From: Collinsella sp.
GTDB lineage: Bacteria > Actinomycetota > Coriobacteriia > Coriobacteriales > Coriobacteriaceae
Assembly (NCBI GenBank): GCA_019413955.1
Contig: DXMX01000033.1
Span: forward strand, 1 to 16,647
Length of the DNA: 16,647 bases
Direction of reading: 5' to 3'
Below, piece after piece: positions 7,052 to 13,935 of the stretch (position 1 is the first letter of the stretch; the number at the start of each line of letters is the position of its first letter). The notes beneath the pieces are model-generated. The model was not told where the DNA came from, made no database searches, and saw only the letters and a list, made by a program, of their open reading frames with translations. The translations under genes and the position numbers were made by a program.

Positions 7052-7632
7052 TACTCATCGCCTCCCTTCGAGGCGTCGGCGGCAGCGGCGTCGTCCTCGG
7101 CCTCGAGCTCGCGGGCGAGCTGGTCGACGACGGCCTTGCGCTTGCGGGGACGACGGGCGTAGAGGTCGGCCGTCGTGGGCTCTACCGGCTCGGGCTCGGG
7201 CTCCGGTTCTGCAGCAGGCTCGGGCTCGACGACAGGCTCGGCGGCAGCGGCAGGCTCGGCACCCTCGGCCTCCTCAGCAGCACCCTCGCCCTCGGCGGCA
7301 GCCTCGCTCGCGGCCTTCTCGGCAGCAAGGCGGGCACGGCGCTCGGCAAAGGTCTCCTTCTTGGCGGGCGCTGCCGTCTCGGCGGCATCCTTGTCCGCAT
7401 CGGAATCGTCATCGACGGCAGTCTTCTTGGGCTTGACCGGCGCCGACGCGGCCTCACTCACCGGATCGATAATCTCGGACTGAACAACGGCCGTCATCTT
7501 TTCCTGCGTCTCGCGGAACTGACGGATGGCACGGCCGATCGTACGGCCCATCTGCGGGAGCTTATCCGGGCCAAACAGCAAAAAGCCGAAGACCACGATG
7601 ATCGCGAGCTCACCCTCTCCAATACCAAACAC
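7051..7632 (-). CDS. tatA: Twin-arginine translocase TatA/TatB-family subunit with long acidic tail
   Basis: Forms the pore-associated part of the Tat translocase. The GTG at 7630-7632 is chosen because GGAGG sits five bases before it and because the protein then begins FGIGEGELAII like other TatA proteins; a start further upstream at 7677 would add 15 atypical residues. The 193-residue product has one membrane helix (about 8-20), the FGPDKLPQMGR hinge (20-30) and an amphipathic helix (about 31-50). The rest, about 140 residues, is low-complexity Ala/Glu/Pro (including EPEP repeats at 136-151) with a basic patch RRPRKRK at 160-166. It is longer than typical TatA (60-90) and in the TatB range. 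TatA versus TatB cannot be decided; it may serve as both. Confidence 0.88.
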   Translation of the reverse strand: MFGIGEGELAIIVVFGFLLFGPDKLPQMGRTIGRAIRQFRETQEKMTAVVQSEIIDPVSEAASAPVKPKKTAVDDDSDADKDAAETAAPAKKETFAERRARLAAEKAASEAAAEGEGAAEEAEGAEPAAAAEPVVEPEPAAEPEPEPEPVEPTTADLYARRPRKRKAVVDQLARELEAEDDAAAADASKGGDE

Positions 7633-7707
7633 ACATACCTCCAAGGCTCGATGTGAGTCGAGCCCGCACCGCGCCATTCGGCCGGAACTCGTCTATTCAT
7701 TCGGTCA

Positions 7708-7713
7708 AGTATA
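7708..7713 (-). promoter_or_regulatory. Probable -10 element of the tat-hyp-topA transcript
   Basis: TATACT on the minus strand lies about 75 bases upstream of the tatA GTG. No -35 consensus is seen 16-18 bases further upstream. A 6-bp hairpin, cggacg 7719-7724 with cgtccg 7731-7736, lies just upstream where a -35 box would be. The same CTATACTT string occurs before the aminotransferase gene and gntR. Confidence 0.45.
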
Positions 7714-7753
7714 GCGCCCGGACGCCAAAACGTCCGAGCGCATCACAAACATA

Positions 7754-7780
7754 TGCCAAACGGCACGCCCCTTTTGGGGC
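7754..7780 (-). terminator. Tandem short hairpins after the STAS gene (weak terminator)
   Basis: Two adjacent stem-loops follow the STAS stop codon: GCCCC/GGGGC around a four-base loop (7767-7780) and TGCC/GGCA around a four-base loop (7754-7765). There is no good U-tract, so termination here may be inefficient and some readthrough into the tat operon is possible. Confidence 0.4.
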
Positions 7781-7785
7781 AGGGC

Positions 7786-8100
7786 CTATGCGGCCGTGAT
7801 CGAAATCTCCTGGTCGACACCCAGCAGCTGAACCACGCGCATCACCGGAGGCTGCACGTTAACGCAGCTAAAACGCTTGCCGTGATCGGCTGCGTGGTGC
7901 GCGGCGCCCACGAGCACGCCAATACCCGTCGAATCGATATAGCTCACCTGGGCAAAATCGAGCTCAACGGCCTCAGTGGGCTGCTCGAGCGCCAGGTCGA
8001 TGGCGTTACGCAGGCTGTCGGCGTTAGAGATATCGATTTCGCCGGTCACCTTGATGGTGTAGAGCTCCGGCGTGGGGTTGGTGGAAATACCCAAATCCAT
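7786..8100 (-). CDS. STAS-domain protein, anti-sigma factor antagonist-like
   Basis: A 104-residue single STAS domain of the SpoIIAA/RsbV type. The loop SYIDSTGIGVLV (53-64) holds the phosphorylatable Ser57, the switch residue in this family: when unphosphorylated, such proteins bind an anti-sigma kinase and free a sigma factor. The ATG is preceded by AAAGGAG at good spacing. The gene starts 51 bases after the aminotransferase stop on the same strand and is probably co-transcribed with it. No anti-sigma kinase, phosphatase or sigma factor is in the window, so its partner is unknown. Confidence 0.88.
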   Translation of the reverse strand: MDLGISTNPTPELYTIKVTGEIDISNADSLRNAIDLALEQPTEAVELDFAQVSYIDSTGIGVLVGAAHHAADHGKRFSCVNVQPPVMRVVQLLGVDQEISITAA

Positions 8101-8151
8101 GTATACGCTCCTTTATGTATCGAAAGTGCGGATAGTACGAGAAGCCGCGCG

Positions 8152-9456
8152 TTAGGCGCGCTCGGCACGCGCGAGCTCGGCAGCGACGAGCTTGACGGCC
8201 AGCACCAGTACGTCGAGCGCGGCTTCCAGGTCCTCGACCGTGGGATAGCTCGGCGCGATGCGGATGTTGGTGTCGCGCGGATCCTTGCCATAAGGCCAGG
8301 TGGCACCAGCCGGCGTGAGCTTGACGCCCAGGTCGGCACAAAGCGCGGCAACCTTCTGGGCCGAGCCCTCGGGACCATCAAAGCTCACAAAGTAGCCGCC
8401 ACGGGGGTGCGTCCAGGTGGCGCAACCCGTGTTACCCAGGCCTTCGGTGAGCTTGCGCTCAACAGCCTCAAAGCGCGGGCGCAAAAACTCGGCATGCTTT
8501 TTCATGTGCTCCTTGACCGCCTCGATGGTGGGAAGGAAACGCACATGACGCAGCTGGTTGAGCTTGTCGGCGCTGATCAGACCGGCCTTGAGGCGCTTGG
8601 AGAACTCCGCGATGACCGCGGGGCTCGCGCCGATAAAACCGATGCCGGCGCCCGGGAAGGTGATCTTGGACGTCGAGGCAAAGGCCACCACGCGGTCCTC
8701 GGTGCCCGCCGCGCGAGCGAGGTCGAAGATATTGGCGAGCTCGTCGGTCTCGTCGTACAGGTCGTGCACGCAGTAGGCGTTGTCCCAGAAGATACGGAAA
8801 TCGGGCGCGGCCGTGGGCATCTCGACCAGGCGGCGCACGGTATCCTCGCTAAAGGTGATGCCCGTGGGGTTGGAATACTTGGGCACGCACCAGATGCCCT
8901 TGATGGAGTCGTCGGCGGCAACCAGGCGCTCGACCTCGTCCATGTCGGGGCCGGCCTCGGTCATCGCGACGGGGACGTTCTCGATACCCAGGTCGGCGGT
9001 AATGCCAAAGTGGCGGTCGTAGCCGGGAACAGGACACAGGAATTTGACCTTCTTGCCGTCATGCGCGGCCTCGTAAGCCTCCCAGGGCTCGCTGCCGCAC
9101 GAACCACAGCGCCAGAACATGCCGGCGATGTCGTGCTCGATCAAAAGGCTCGACGAACCCAGCACGAGCGTCTGCTCGGCGGGGCAGCCCAGGAACTCCC
9201 CTGCCAACTTGCGTGCCGAGGGAATGCCCTCGAAGCAGCCGTAGTTGGAGCAGTCGACGTTGCCGTCGTGCAGGTCGGCGTCGGCATTGAGGATATCGAG
9301 CATGGGGCGCGAGATGTCCACCTGGGAGGGCGACGGCTTGCCGCGGGCCATGTCGAGCGCCAGGCCCTTGGCCTTGACCTCGGCGACCTCGGCCTTGAGC
9401 GCCTCGATGGCGGCATCGAGTTCGGTGGTTTCCATCTTCTGGTAGATCGTCTGCAT
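8152..9456 (-). CDS. PLP-dependent aminotransferase, aspartate aminotransferase-like (PF12897 type)
   Basis: Probably moves amino groups between aspartate (or a similar amino acid) and 2-oxoglutarate. The 434-residue fold-type I protein has the PLP lysine Lys264 in STSKITFPGAG, Asn196 in NPTG, and Asp225 in FWDNAY, which contacts the pyridine nitrogen. A carboxylate-binding Arg lies in NIRIAPS near residue 405. The overall pattern (LDMARGKPS near 34-42, SNYG at 70-73) matches the branch that includes the actinobacterial aspartate aminotransferase of Corynebacterium, rather than classical AspC. Substrate is inferred. The ATG at 9454-9456 has GAAAGG upstream; an internal ATG seven codons later is possible. 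The STAS gene follows. Confidence 0.87.
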   Translation of the reverse strand: MQTIYQKMETTELDAAIEALKAEVAEVKAKGLALDMARGKPSPSQVDISRPMLDILNADADLHDGNVDCSNYGCFEGIPSARKLAGEFLGCPAEQTLVLGSSSLLIEHDIAGMFWRCGSCGSEPWEAYEAAHDGKKVKFLCPVPGYDRHFGITADLGIENVPVAMTEAGPDMDEVERLVAADDSIKGIWCVPKYSNPTGITFSEDTVRRLVEMPTAAPDFRIFWDNAYCVHDLYDETDELANIFDLARAAGTEDRVVAFASTSKITFPGAGIGFIGASPAVIAEFSKRLKAGLISADKLNQLRHVRFLPTIEAVKEHMKKHAEFLRPRFEAVERKLTEGLGNTGCATWTHPRGGYFVSFDGPEGSAQKVAALCADLGVKLTPAGATWPYGKDPRDTNIRIAPSYPTVEDLEAALDVLVLAVKLVAAELARAERA

Positions 9457-9497
9457 GGGTGCGACCTTTCGCGAAGCGGGACGTTGCAGTTCGTCTA

Positions 9498-9503
9498 AGT
9501 ATA
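9498..9503 (-). promoter_or_regulatory. Probable -10 element of the aminotransferase-STAS transcript
   Basis: TATACT on the minus strand lies about 42 bases before the aminotransferase ATG. It sits inside a 7-bp inverted repeat, acgttgc 9481-9487 with gcaacgt 9517-9523, which would be placed like an operator around the promoter. No -35 consensus is evident. Confidence 0.45.
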
Positions 9504-9604
9504 GACCGCCACCGCCGCAACGTTATGAAGCCGTGATAGATTAAGTCCATCGCAATAAATTACGATCGCCGCGCATGCCGGCGTGGGGCGCCCAAGGAGG
9601 CACT

Positions 9605-9859
9605 ATGGAGTACGGATTGTTCCAGGCCGAGGAATTCGGTGACCTGCAGCGCCTGGTCGACGGACTGTTTTACGACCGCCACGCCATCGACCGGCTTGAC
9701 CTAATCGTGCAGGCCGAAATCGTCGACTTGGCACCCGACCTCATGGAAATCGTGAACCTTTTGCCGCCCGGCTACTACGACCGCCAGTCACTTTGCGACC
9801 AGCTCAACTCCGCCTTGGCCGCCCACGGCTGGGGCGCCGTCTACGGCACCGTGGAATAG
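9605..9859 (+). CDS. Small protein of unknown function
   Basis: An 84-residue acidic protein beginning MEYGLFQAEEFGDL. The ATG at 9605 is chosen because AAGGAGG (9594-9600) lies four bases before it; an in-frame ATG at 9575 has no such site. There is no membrane segment or signal peptide, and no motif I recognise. Leu-rich helical stretches (IVQAEIVDLAPDLMEIVNLL, 34-53) suggest a small folded helical protein. It has its own terminator at 9891-9929 and is divergent from the aminotransferase gene, so it is a separate transcription unit. The ribosome binding site and terminator argue that it is real. Confidence 0.72.
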   Translation: MEYGLFQAEEFGDLQRLVDGLFYDRHAIDRLDLIVQAEIVDLAPDLMEIVNLLPPGYYDRQSLCDQLNSALAAHGWGAVYGTVE

Positions 9860-9890
9860 CCCTAGTCGTTTAAGAACGTCCCCAATGATT

Positions 9891-9929
9891 AAAACGCCGC
9901 CTGTGATGGTGTTCACAGGCGGCGTTTTT
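9891..9929. terminator. Bidirectional intrinsic terminator
   Basis: A perfect 16-bp stem (9891-9906 with 9913-9928) with a six-base loop, GC-rich inside and A/T-rich at the ends, gives U-tracts on both strands. It serves the small plus-strand gene and nhaA on the minus strand, which stops at 9946. Confidence 0.93.
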
Positions 9930-9945
9930 AAACTTGTATGTGCTT

Positions 9946-11304
9946 TTACTCGTCCTTGGGCGCGGGGTGCTTGCAGATCACACTCATGTAGATCATGCCC
10001 AGCACGGCCGCGGTGACAGAGCCGGCAAGAATGGCGGCCTTTGCGGCCAAGACCTCAAACTGGGCCGTCGGGAAGGCGAGGCCGCTGATGAGGATCGACA
10101 TGGTAAAGCCGATACCGCCCAGAATGCCCACACCGGCGATCATGTGCCAGTTGACATTATGCGGCAACTCGGAAATCTTGAGTTTAACCAGGGCAAACGT
10201 CATGCCAAAGATACCGATCGGCTTGCCCAGCAGCATGCCAAAGTACACGCCGAGCGTCACCGGGTCGGTGAGCAGCGTGCTCATGTCCACGCCCACCAGG
10301 CGAACCTGCGCGTTCACGAACGCAAAGATCGGCAGGATCACGAAGTTGACCGGCGTGGAGATCAGACGCTCCATGCGGATGAGCGGCGGGGTCACGCGGT
10401 GCATGACGCGCTCGACCTTGGTGGTCGAGACGGTAAAGTCATGCTGGCCCAGGATGTGCGCCTCGTCGTCGTAGCGATCATCGAGCAGCGGCAGGCACTC
10501 GCCCAACCAATCGGTGAGGCTATCGAGCTTGACACCGCACTTGGCCGGGATGGTAAAGGCCAAGATGACGCCGGCGAGCGTGGCGTGCACGCCGCTCTTG
10601 AACATGCAGAACCACAGCAGCAGACCCAGCACCGAATACGGGGCAAGGCGGTAATGCTGCGTCTTGTTGAGCCATACGAGCGCACACGTCACGACCGCGG
10701 CGGCACCCAGCCAAAACGGGTTGGGACTCTGACCGTAGAAGATGGCGATGGCGGCGATGGAGATGAGGTCGTCGGCGATGGCGAGCGTCGAGAAGAACAC
10801 GCGCACGCCGTTGGGCACGCGGTTGCCCAAAAGCGACAGCACGCCCAGCGCAAAGGCAATATCGGTTGCCATGGGGATGGCCCAACCGTTGCGGGCGCCG
10901 GCATGGTTAAAGATCAGGTAGATGCAGGCGGGAACGACGACGCCGCCCACGGCTGCCAGCATGGGAAGCATGGCCTGACGCGGGTTTTTGAGCTCGCCGA
11001 CCGTCATCTCGTACTTAAGCTCAATGCCCACCAACAAAAAGAAAATCGCCATGAGGAAGTCGTTGACGAAAAGCTCAACGGTGAGACCAGCCGTAAGGTT
11101 GCCCAGACCCACATACAGCGGGGTCTCCAAAAAGTGATGGATGGCCTCGTAGGCATCGGTATTGGCGCAAATGACGGCGGCGATGGCGGCAATCACCATG
11201 ACCGCGGCGGAAATCGTGCCGTTCTCGGCGATGCGCTCCCAAATGTCGTGACGTTCAAAGCGCTTGCGCTCACGAACGTTGAACAGCTGCTCAGTTGCTG
11301 CCAT
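9946..11304 (-). CDS. nhaA: Na+/H+ antiporter NhaA
   Basis: Expels Na+ (or Li+) in exchange for protons at the cytoplasmic membrane, for pH and salt homeostasis. The 452 residues contain the ion-binding motif STLAIADDLISI with Asp178 and Asp179 (the E. coli Asp163/Asp164 pair) and MATDIAFALG with Asp148 (E. coli Asp133). Many hydrophobic segments fit the 12-helix NhaA fold. The protein is longer than E. coli NhaA (388), partly from an N-terminal extension of about 30 residues and a charged loop near 280-310. The ATG at 11302-11304 has AAAGGAG six bases upstream. It is a single-gene transcript, with a hairpin in its leader at 11319-11334. Confidence 0.95.
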   Translation of the reverse strand: MAATEQLFNVRERKRFERHDIWERIAENGTISAAVMVIAAIAAVICANTDAYEAIHHFLETPLYVGLGNLTAGLTVELFVNDFLMAIFFLLVGIELKYEMTVGELKNPRQAMLPMLAAVGGVVVPACIYLIFNHAGARNGWAIPMATDIAFALGVLSLLGNRVPNGVRVFFSTLAIADDLISIAAIAIFYGQSPNPFWLGAAAVVTCALVWLNKTQHYRLAPYSVLGLLLWFCMFKSGVHATLAGVILAFTIPAKCGVKLDSLTDWLGECLPLLDDRYDDEAHILGQHDFTVSTTKVERVMHRVTPPLIRMERLISTPVNFVILPIFAFVNAQVRLVGVDMSTLLTDPVTLGVYFGMLLGKPIGIFGMTFALVKLKISELPHNVNWHMIAGVGILGGIGFTMSILISGLAFPTAQFEVLAAKAAILAGSVTAAVLGMIYMSVICKHPAPKDE

Positions 11305-11318
11305 GGGCGGCTCCTTTC

Positions 11319-11334
11319 ACGGGAAAGCTCCCGT
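11319..11334 (-). promoter_or_regulatory. Leader hairpin just upstream of the nhaA ribosome binding site
   Basis: ACGGGA and TCCCGT form a 6-bp stem with a four-base loop, 15 bases before the nhaA start and directly beside its AAAGGAG. On the minus strand it follows a T-run (CTTTTTTAAG). It could influence translation. The remaining sequence of this gap (11335-11511) has only weak 5-bp repeats and a GGGAC-GCG-GTCCC motif at 11494-11506; I see no gene in it. Confidence 0.35.
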
Positions 11335-11511
11335 CTTAAAAAAGCACGGCCCGCCCAAGTGGCGGCGCCGCGCTCTAACGTATTACGCTTGCATCTAGCC
11401 TACCCTGCACGACAAGCACGCAGGCGTGGCCGAAAAGCGGAACCACAGGTTGAACATTATTTGCTCAACGGTGCGAGCGCCCCTGTCCAATAGGGGACGC
11501 GGTCCCGCGCA

Positions 11512-11551
11512 CAAAAAACGACCGGAGCGCGGGGCGTCCGCAGTCCGGTCG
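11512..11551 (-). terminator. Intrinsic terminator of ppaC
   Basis: On the minus strand CGACCGGA (11551-11544) pairs with TCCGGTCG (11526-11519), separated by a 17-base GC-rich loop and followed by a run of six T. It lies about 20 bases after the ppaC stop codon. Confidence 0.85.
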
Positions 11552-11572
11552 TCGGTGTTAGGTCAACAAAAC

Positions 11573-12496
11573 CTAGCAGGCGGCCATGATGGGGGCAGCG
11601 ACCTGCTTCTTACGGGAGAGGACGCCCGGCATCCAGACGCCGTCGTGCTCGTCGGCAATGCCCAGGCCCTTCTGAGCAGCCTCGGTCTCGCCCTCGAGCA
11701 GGACCTGCGAGCCCTCCTCCATGATGTCGGTGATGCACAGGACAATGCCGTCGGCACCCTTCTCGGCGGCGTAGGCGCGCATGGCCTCGCGAATCTCGTC
11801 GATCATGCCGAGTGCACGGGTCTTGTCGACGGTCTCGTACTGGCCGATGAGCAGCTTCTTGCCAGCGGGCTCGAACATCTTGATGTCGTTGCCGACCATC
11901 TCGGCTGCAGTGAAGGAGCCGGACGGACGGGTGAGGAAGACCTCCATGCCAAACTTAACCGGGTCGACGCCCACCTGCTCGCCGAGCTTGGCGGCGACGG
12001 CGCGGTCGACATCGGTGGTGGTGGGACTCTTGAGCATGAGCGTGTCGGTCATCATGGCCGAGAGCAGCAGCTTGGCCTGGACGTCGGAAAGCTCAACGCC
12101 GAGCACGCCGGCGAGCTTGGTGACGATGGTGCAGCTGGAGCCCCAGGGCAGGCAGATGTAGTGCAGCGGGCCGGCGGTCTCGAAGTCGCCGATGCGGTGA
12201 TGGTCGACGACGCCAAAGACCGTGGCGTCCTTAAGGCCTGCGACGGACTGGGCGGACTCGTTGTGGTCGGTGAGGACGACGAGCTGACCGGCCTCGACGG
12301 ACTCAATCACGCGGGGCTCGGCGATGCCGGCGTCGGCAAGCAGCTTGGTGGACTCTGCCGGAAGCTGACCAAGGGCGCAGGCCTCGTAGGTGTTGCCGGC
12401 ATACTCAACCTGGTTGAGCAGCTGGGACAGGACGACGGCGCTCATGATGGCGTCGTTATCGGGGTTCTGGTGACCAAAGACAAGAACGTTTGCCAT
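11573..12496 (-). CDS. ppaC: Manganese-dependent inorganic pyrophosphatase (family II)
   Basis: Hydrolyses pyrophosphate to phosphate, pulling biosynthetic reactions forward. The 307-residue protein is of the DHH phosphoesterase type: GHQNPDNDAI (8-17) supplies metal ligands His9, Asp13 and Asp15; Asp77 lies in LTDHNE; the DHH triplet is Asp98-His99-His100. The C-terminal DHHA2 domain ends with SRKKQ (294-298), the substrate-binding motif of family II enzymes. There are no CBS domains, so no adenine-nucleotide regulation is expected. GGAGG precedes the ATG. The gene is monocistronic with its own terminator. Confidence 0.96.
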   Translation of the reverse strand: MANVLVFGHQNPDNDAIMSAVVLSQLLNQVEYAGNTYEACALGQLPAESTKLLADAGIAEPRVIESVEAGQLVVLTDHNESAQSVAGLKDATVFGVVDHHRIGDFETAGPLHYICLPWGSSCTIVTKLAGVLGVELSDVQAKLLLSAMMTDTLMLKSPTTTDVDRAVAAKLGEQVGVDPVKFGMEVFLTRPSGSFTAAEMVGNDIKMFEPAGKKLLIGQYETVDKTRALGMIDEIREAMRAYAAEKGADGIVLCITDIMEEGSQVLLEGETEAAQKGLGIADEHDGVWMPGVLSRKKQVAAPIMAAC

Positions 12497-12641
12497 GGGT
12501 TTCCTCCATATGCGTGTGTGTACTCATACGTGTCTATGGTAGCACGCTGACGCCGAACCTTCTGAAACGGAAGGGGCGCAGCGCAATTTGGGACAAACGT
12601 TGAGGCGAGGCCTACCCCCTCACCACCTGCCCCCGCACCAG

Positions 12642-13595
12642 CTATTTACCGGCGGCGCGCAGGGCTACGTAAGCGGCACCGATGATGCCGGCGTCGTTGC
12701 CGAGCGAAGCGACCTTAATGGGCGTCTCGCGCGAGGCGGAGAGCGCGTACTGCTTAAAGTGCTCGCGGACCTTGTCGAGGTAGACATCGGCCGAGGCGGA
12801 GGCGCCGCCGCCGATGAGGAACATCTCGGGATCAACCACGTTGGCGATAAGCGCCAGTGCGCGGCCGAGATAGTCGGCCATGGTATCGGCAGCTGCCAGC
12901 GCGAGCTTGTCACCCTCGCGGCAGGCCTGGAACACGTCCTTGGAATCAGAAGGCCCGGTAAGCTCGATGGGCTCGACGCCCGCCTTCTTGCACTCGGCAA
13001 GGTAGTTGCTCACCACGCCGGTGGCGCTGGAATACTGTTCCAGGTGGCCATGGCCGCCGCAGCCGCAGGTGCGCTCCTCTTCGGGGTTCAGGCACATGTG
13101 GCCAATCTCGCCGCCGGCGCCCACAACGCCCGACACTACGTCGCCGTTAACGATAACGCCGCCCCCCACGCCGGTACCGATGGTGACCATCACCACGTTC
13201 TGCACGCCCTTGGCAGAGCCGAGCCAGGCCTCGCCCATGGCAGCGGCGTTGGCATCGTTCTCGTACTTAACGACCGCGTCGGGGCAGTGCTCCTGAATGG
13301 CGACTCTCAGCTCGGGCAGGTTAATAGCAATGTTGGCCTTGACCTTGGCATCGCCCGATGCCGGGATGGGGCACGGAACGGCCAGGCCAATGCCCGCCAC
13401 AAAGGCACGCGGAATCTGAGCCTTGGCGACCACCTGGTCGATAGCCTCGGTCACCGCGGCAAAGCCCGCGGCGTCAACGATGGGAGGCGTGGGCACGCTG
13501 GCCTTGGCCAGCAGGTTACCGTCCTCGTCGAACAGGCCCTCCTTAACCGAAGTGCCGCCGACGTCGATGCCGATGTAGTACTGCTTAGGTTCCAT
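12642..13595 (-). CDS. glk: ROK-family sugar kinase, probable glucokinase
   Basis: Phosphorylates a hexose, most likely glucose, at O6 with ATP. The 317-residue product has the ATP-binding IGIDVGGTSVK (8-18), the catalytic ENDAN with Asp114, TIGTGVGGG (138-146), and the ROK zinc region EIGH (163-166, His166) followed by CGC (Cys177, Cys179). The third canonical Cys of C-x-C-x4-C is His184 here, in HGHLEQYSS. The ATG at 13593-13595 is chosen because of the AAAGGTGG before it and because the kinase fold begins there; a start at 13661 would add 22 unrelated residues. It is divergent from gntR-manA. Mannokinase or N-acetylmannosamine kinase activity cannot be excluded. No clear terminator is seen in 12497-12641. 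Confidence 0.85.
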   Translation of the reverse strand: MEPKQYYIGIDVGGTSVKEGLFDEDGNLLAKASVPTPPIVDAAGFAAVTEAIDQVVAKAQIPRAFVAGIGLAVPCPIPASGDAKVKANIAINLPELRVAIQEHCPDAVVKYENDANAAAMGEAWLGSAKGVQNVVMVTIGTGVGGGVIVNGDVVSGVVGAGGEIGHMCLNPEEERTCGCGGHGHLEQYSSATGVVSNYLAECKKAGVEPIELTGPSDSKDVFQACREGDKLALAAADTMADYLGRALALIANVVDPEMFLIGGGASASADVYLDKVREHFKQYALSASRETPIKVASLGNDAGIIGAAYVALRAAGK

Positions 13596-13640
13596 GGGAG
13601 CCCACCTTTCTCGTTTAAACATTGCCTGTATGGTACCGCT

Positions 13641-13698
13641 CCCCAGGCAAAAACCTGTCAAAAAGGGACAGGTTTGTTTTGGCAGGTTTTATCTGGGA
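13641..13698. repeat. Intergenic hairpin with two alternative partners (CCTGTC/GACAGG)
   Basis: aaacctgtc (13651-13659) pairs perfectly with gacaggttt (13667-13675). The same left arm can instead pair with a second copy, caggtttt (13683-13690), in a longer imperfect structure that also matches ccag 13643-13646 with ctgg 13693-13696. It lies about 50 bases upstream of the ROK kinase start. The GGGAC motif within (13665-13669) links it to the other intergenic repeats. Confidence 0.65.
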
Positions 13699-13786
13699 AA
13701 ACGCAAGGCATGAAATTCGGTTCGCTGGGCGGCAAAACGGCCCAACCCCGTCCTCGAGCCAATCAATTTGCTCAATACCACATTAT

Positions 13787-13870
13787 TAGAGTGCATATTA
13801 ATTTGAAGCGCTCTAGTTGTTAAAGAGAAGCGTTTTTCAATTATCTCTTTCTCGAACTTTTCAAAAACGC
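13787..13870. promoter_or_regulatory. AT-rich control region upstream of gntR with several inverted repeats
   Basis: Sequence from about 13780 to 13865 is clearly more AT-rich than its surroundings. It holds an imperfect 8-bp repeat, tagagtgc 13787-13794 with gcgctcta 13808-13815; a 7-bp repeat, aaagaga 13822-13828 with tctcttt 13844-13850; and an 8-bp repeat, gcgttttt 13830-13837 with aaaaacgc 13863-13870. These are plausible binding sites for the GntR protein encoded next to it. With the hairpin at 13641-13698, this is what the 340-base gap 13596-13935 contains. Confidence 0.45.
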
Positions 13871-13893
13871 AATAGGGATGCTTAGGCGTGGAC

Positions 13894-13899
13894 TATACT
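13894..13899 (+). promoter_or_regulatory. Probable -10 element of gntR-manA
   Basis: TATACT about 37 bases before the gntR ATG gives a leader of about 30 bases. The -35 position (around 13871-13876) has no consensus match, which would suit a promoter dependent on an activator or controlled by the adjacent repeats. Confidence 0.5.
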
Positions 13900-13935
13900 T
13901 TCGTTTGTACTCAATCAAGCCGGAAAGGAGGTTCC

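Noticed and set aside
7753..9498. Plus-strand open frame opposite the STAS and aminotransferase genes
   Set aside because: It spans two real genes and their gap on the other strand; no recognisable motifs, so a GC-driven shadow.
9934..11493. Plus-strand open frame opposite nhaA
   Set aside because: His/Gly/Arg-rich translation without domains, antisense to a well-supported membrane transporter.
11426..13823. Plus-strand open frames opposite ppaC and the ROK kinase
   Set aside because: They lack ribosome binding sites and known motifs, and the minus-strand enzymes have full catalytic signatures.
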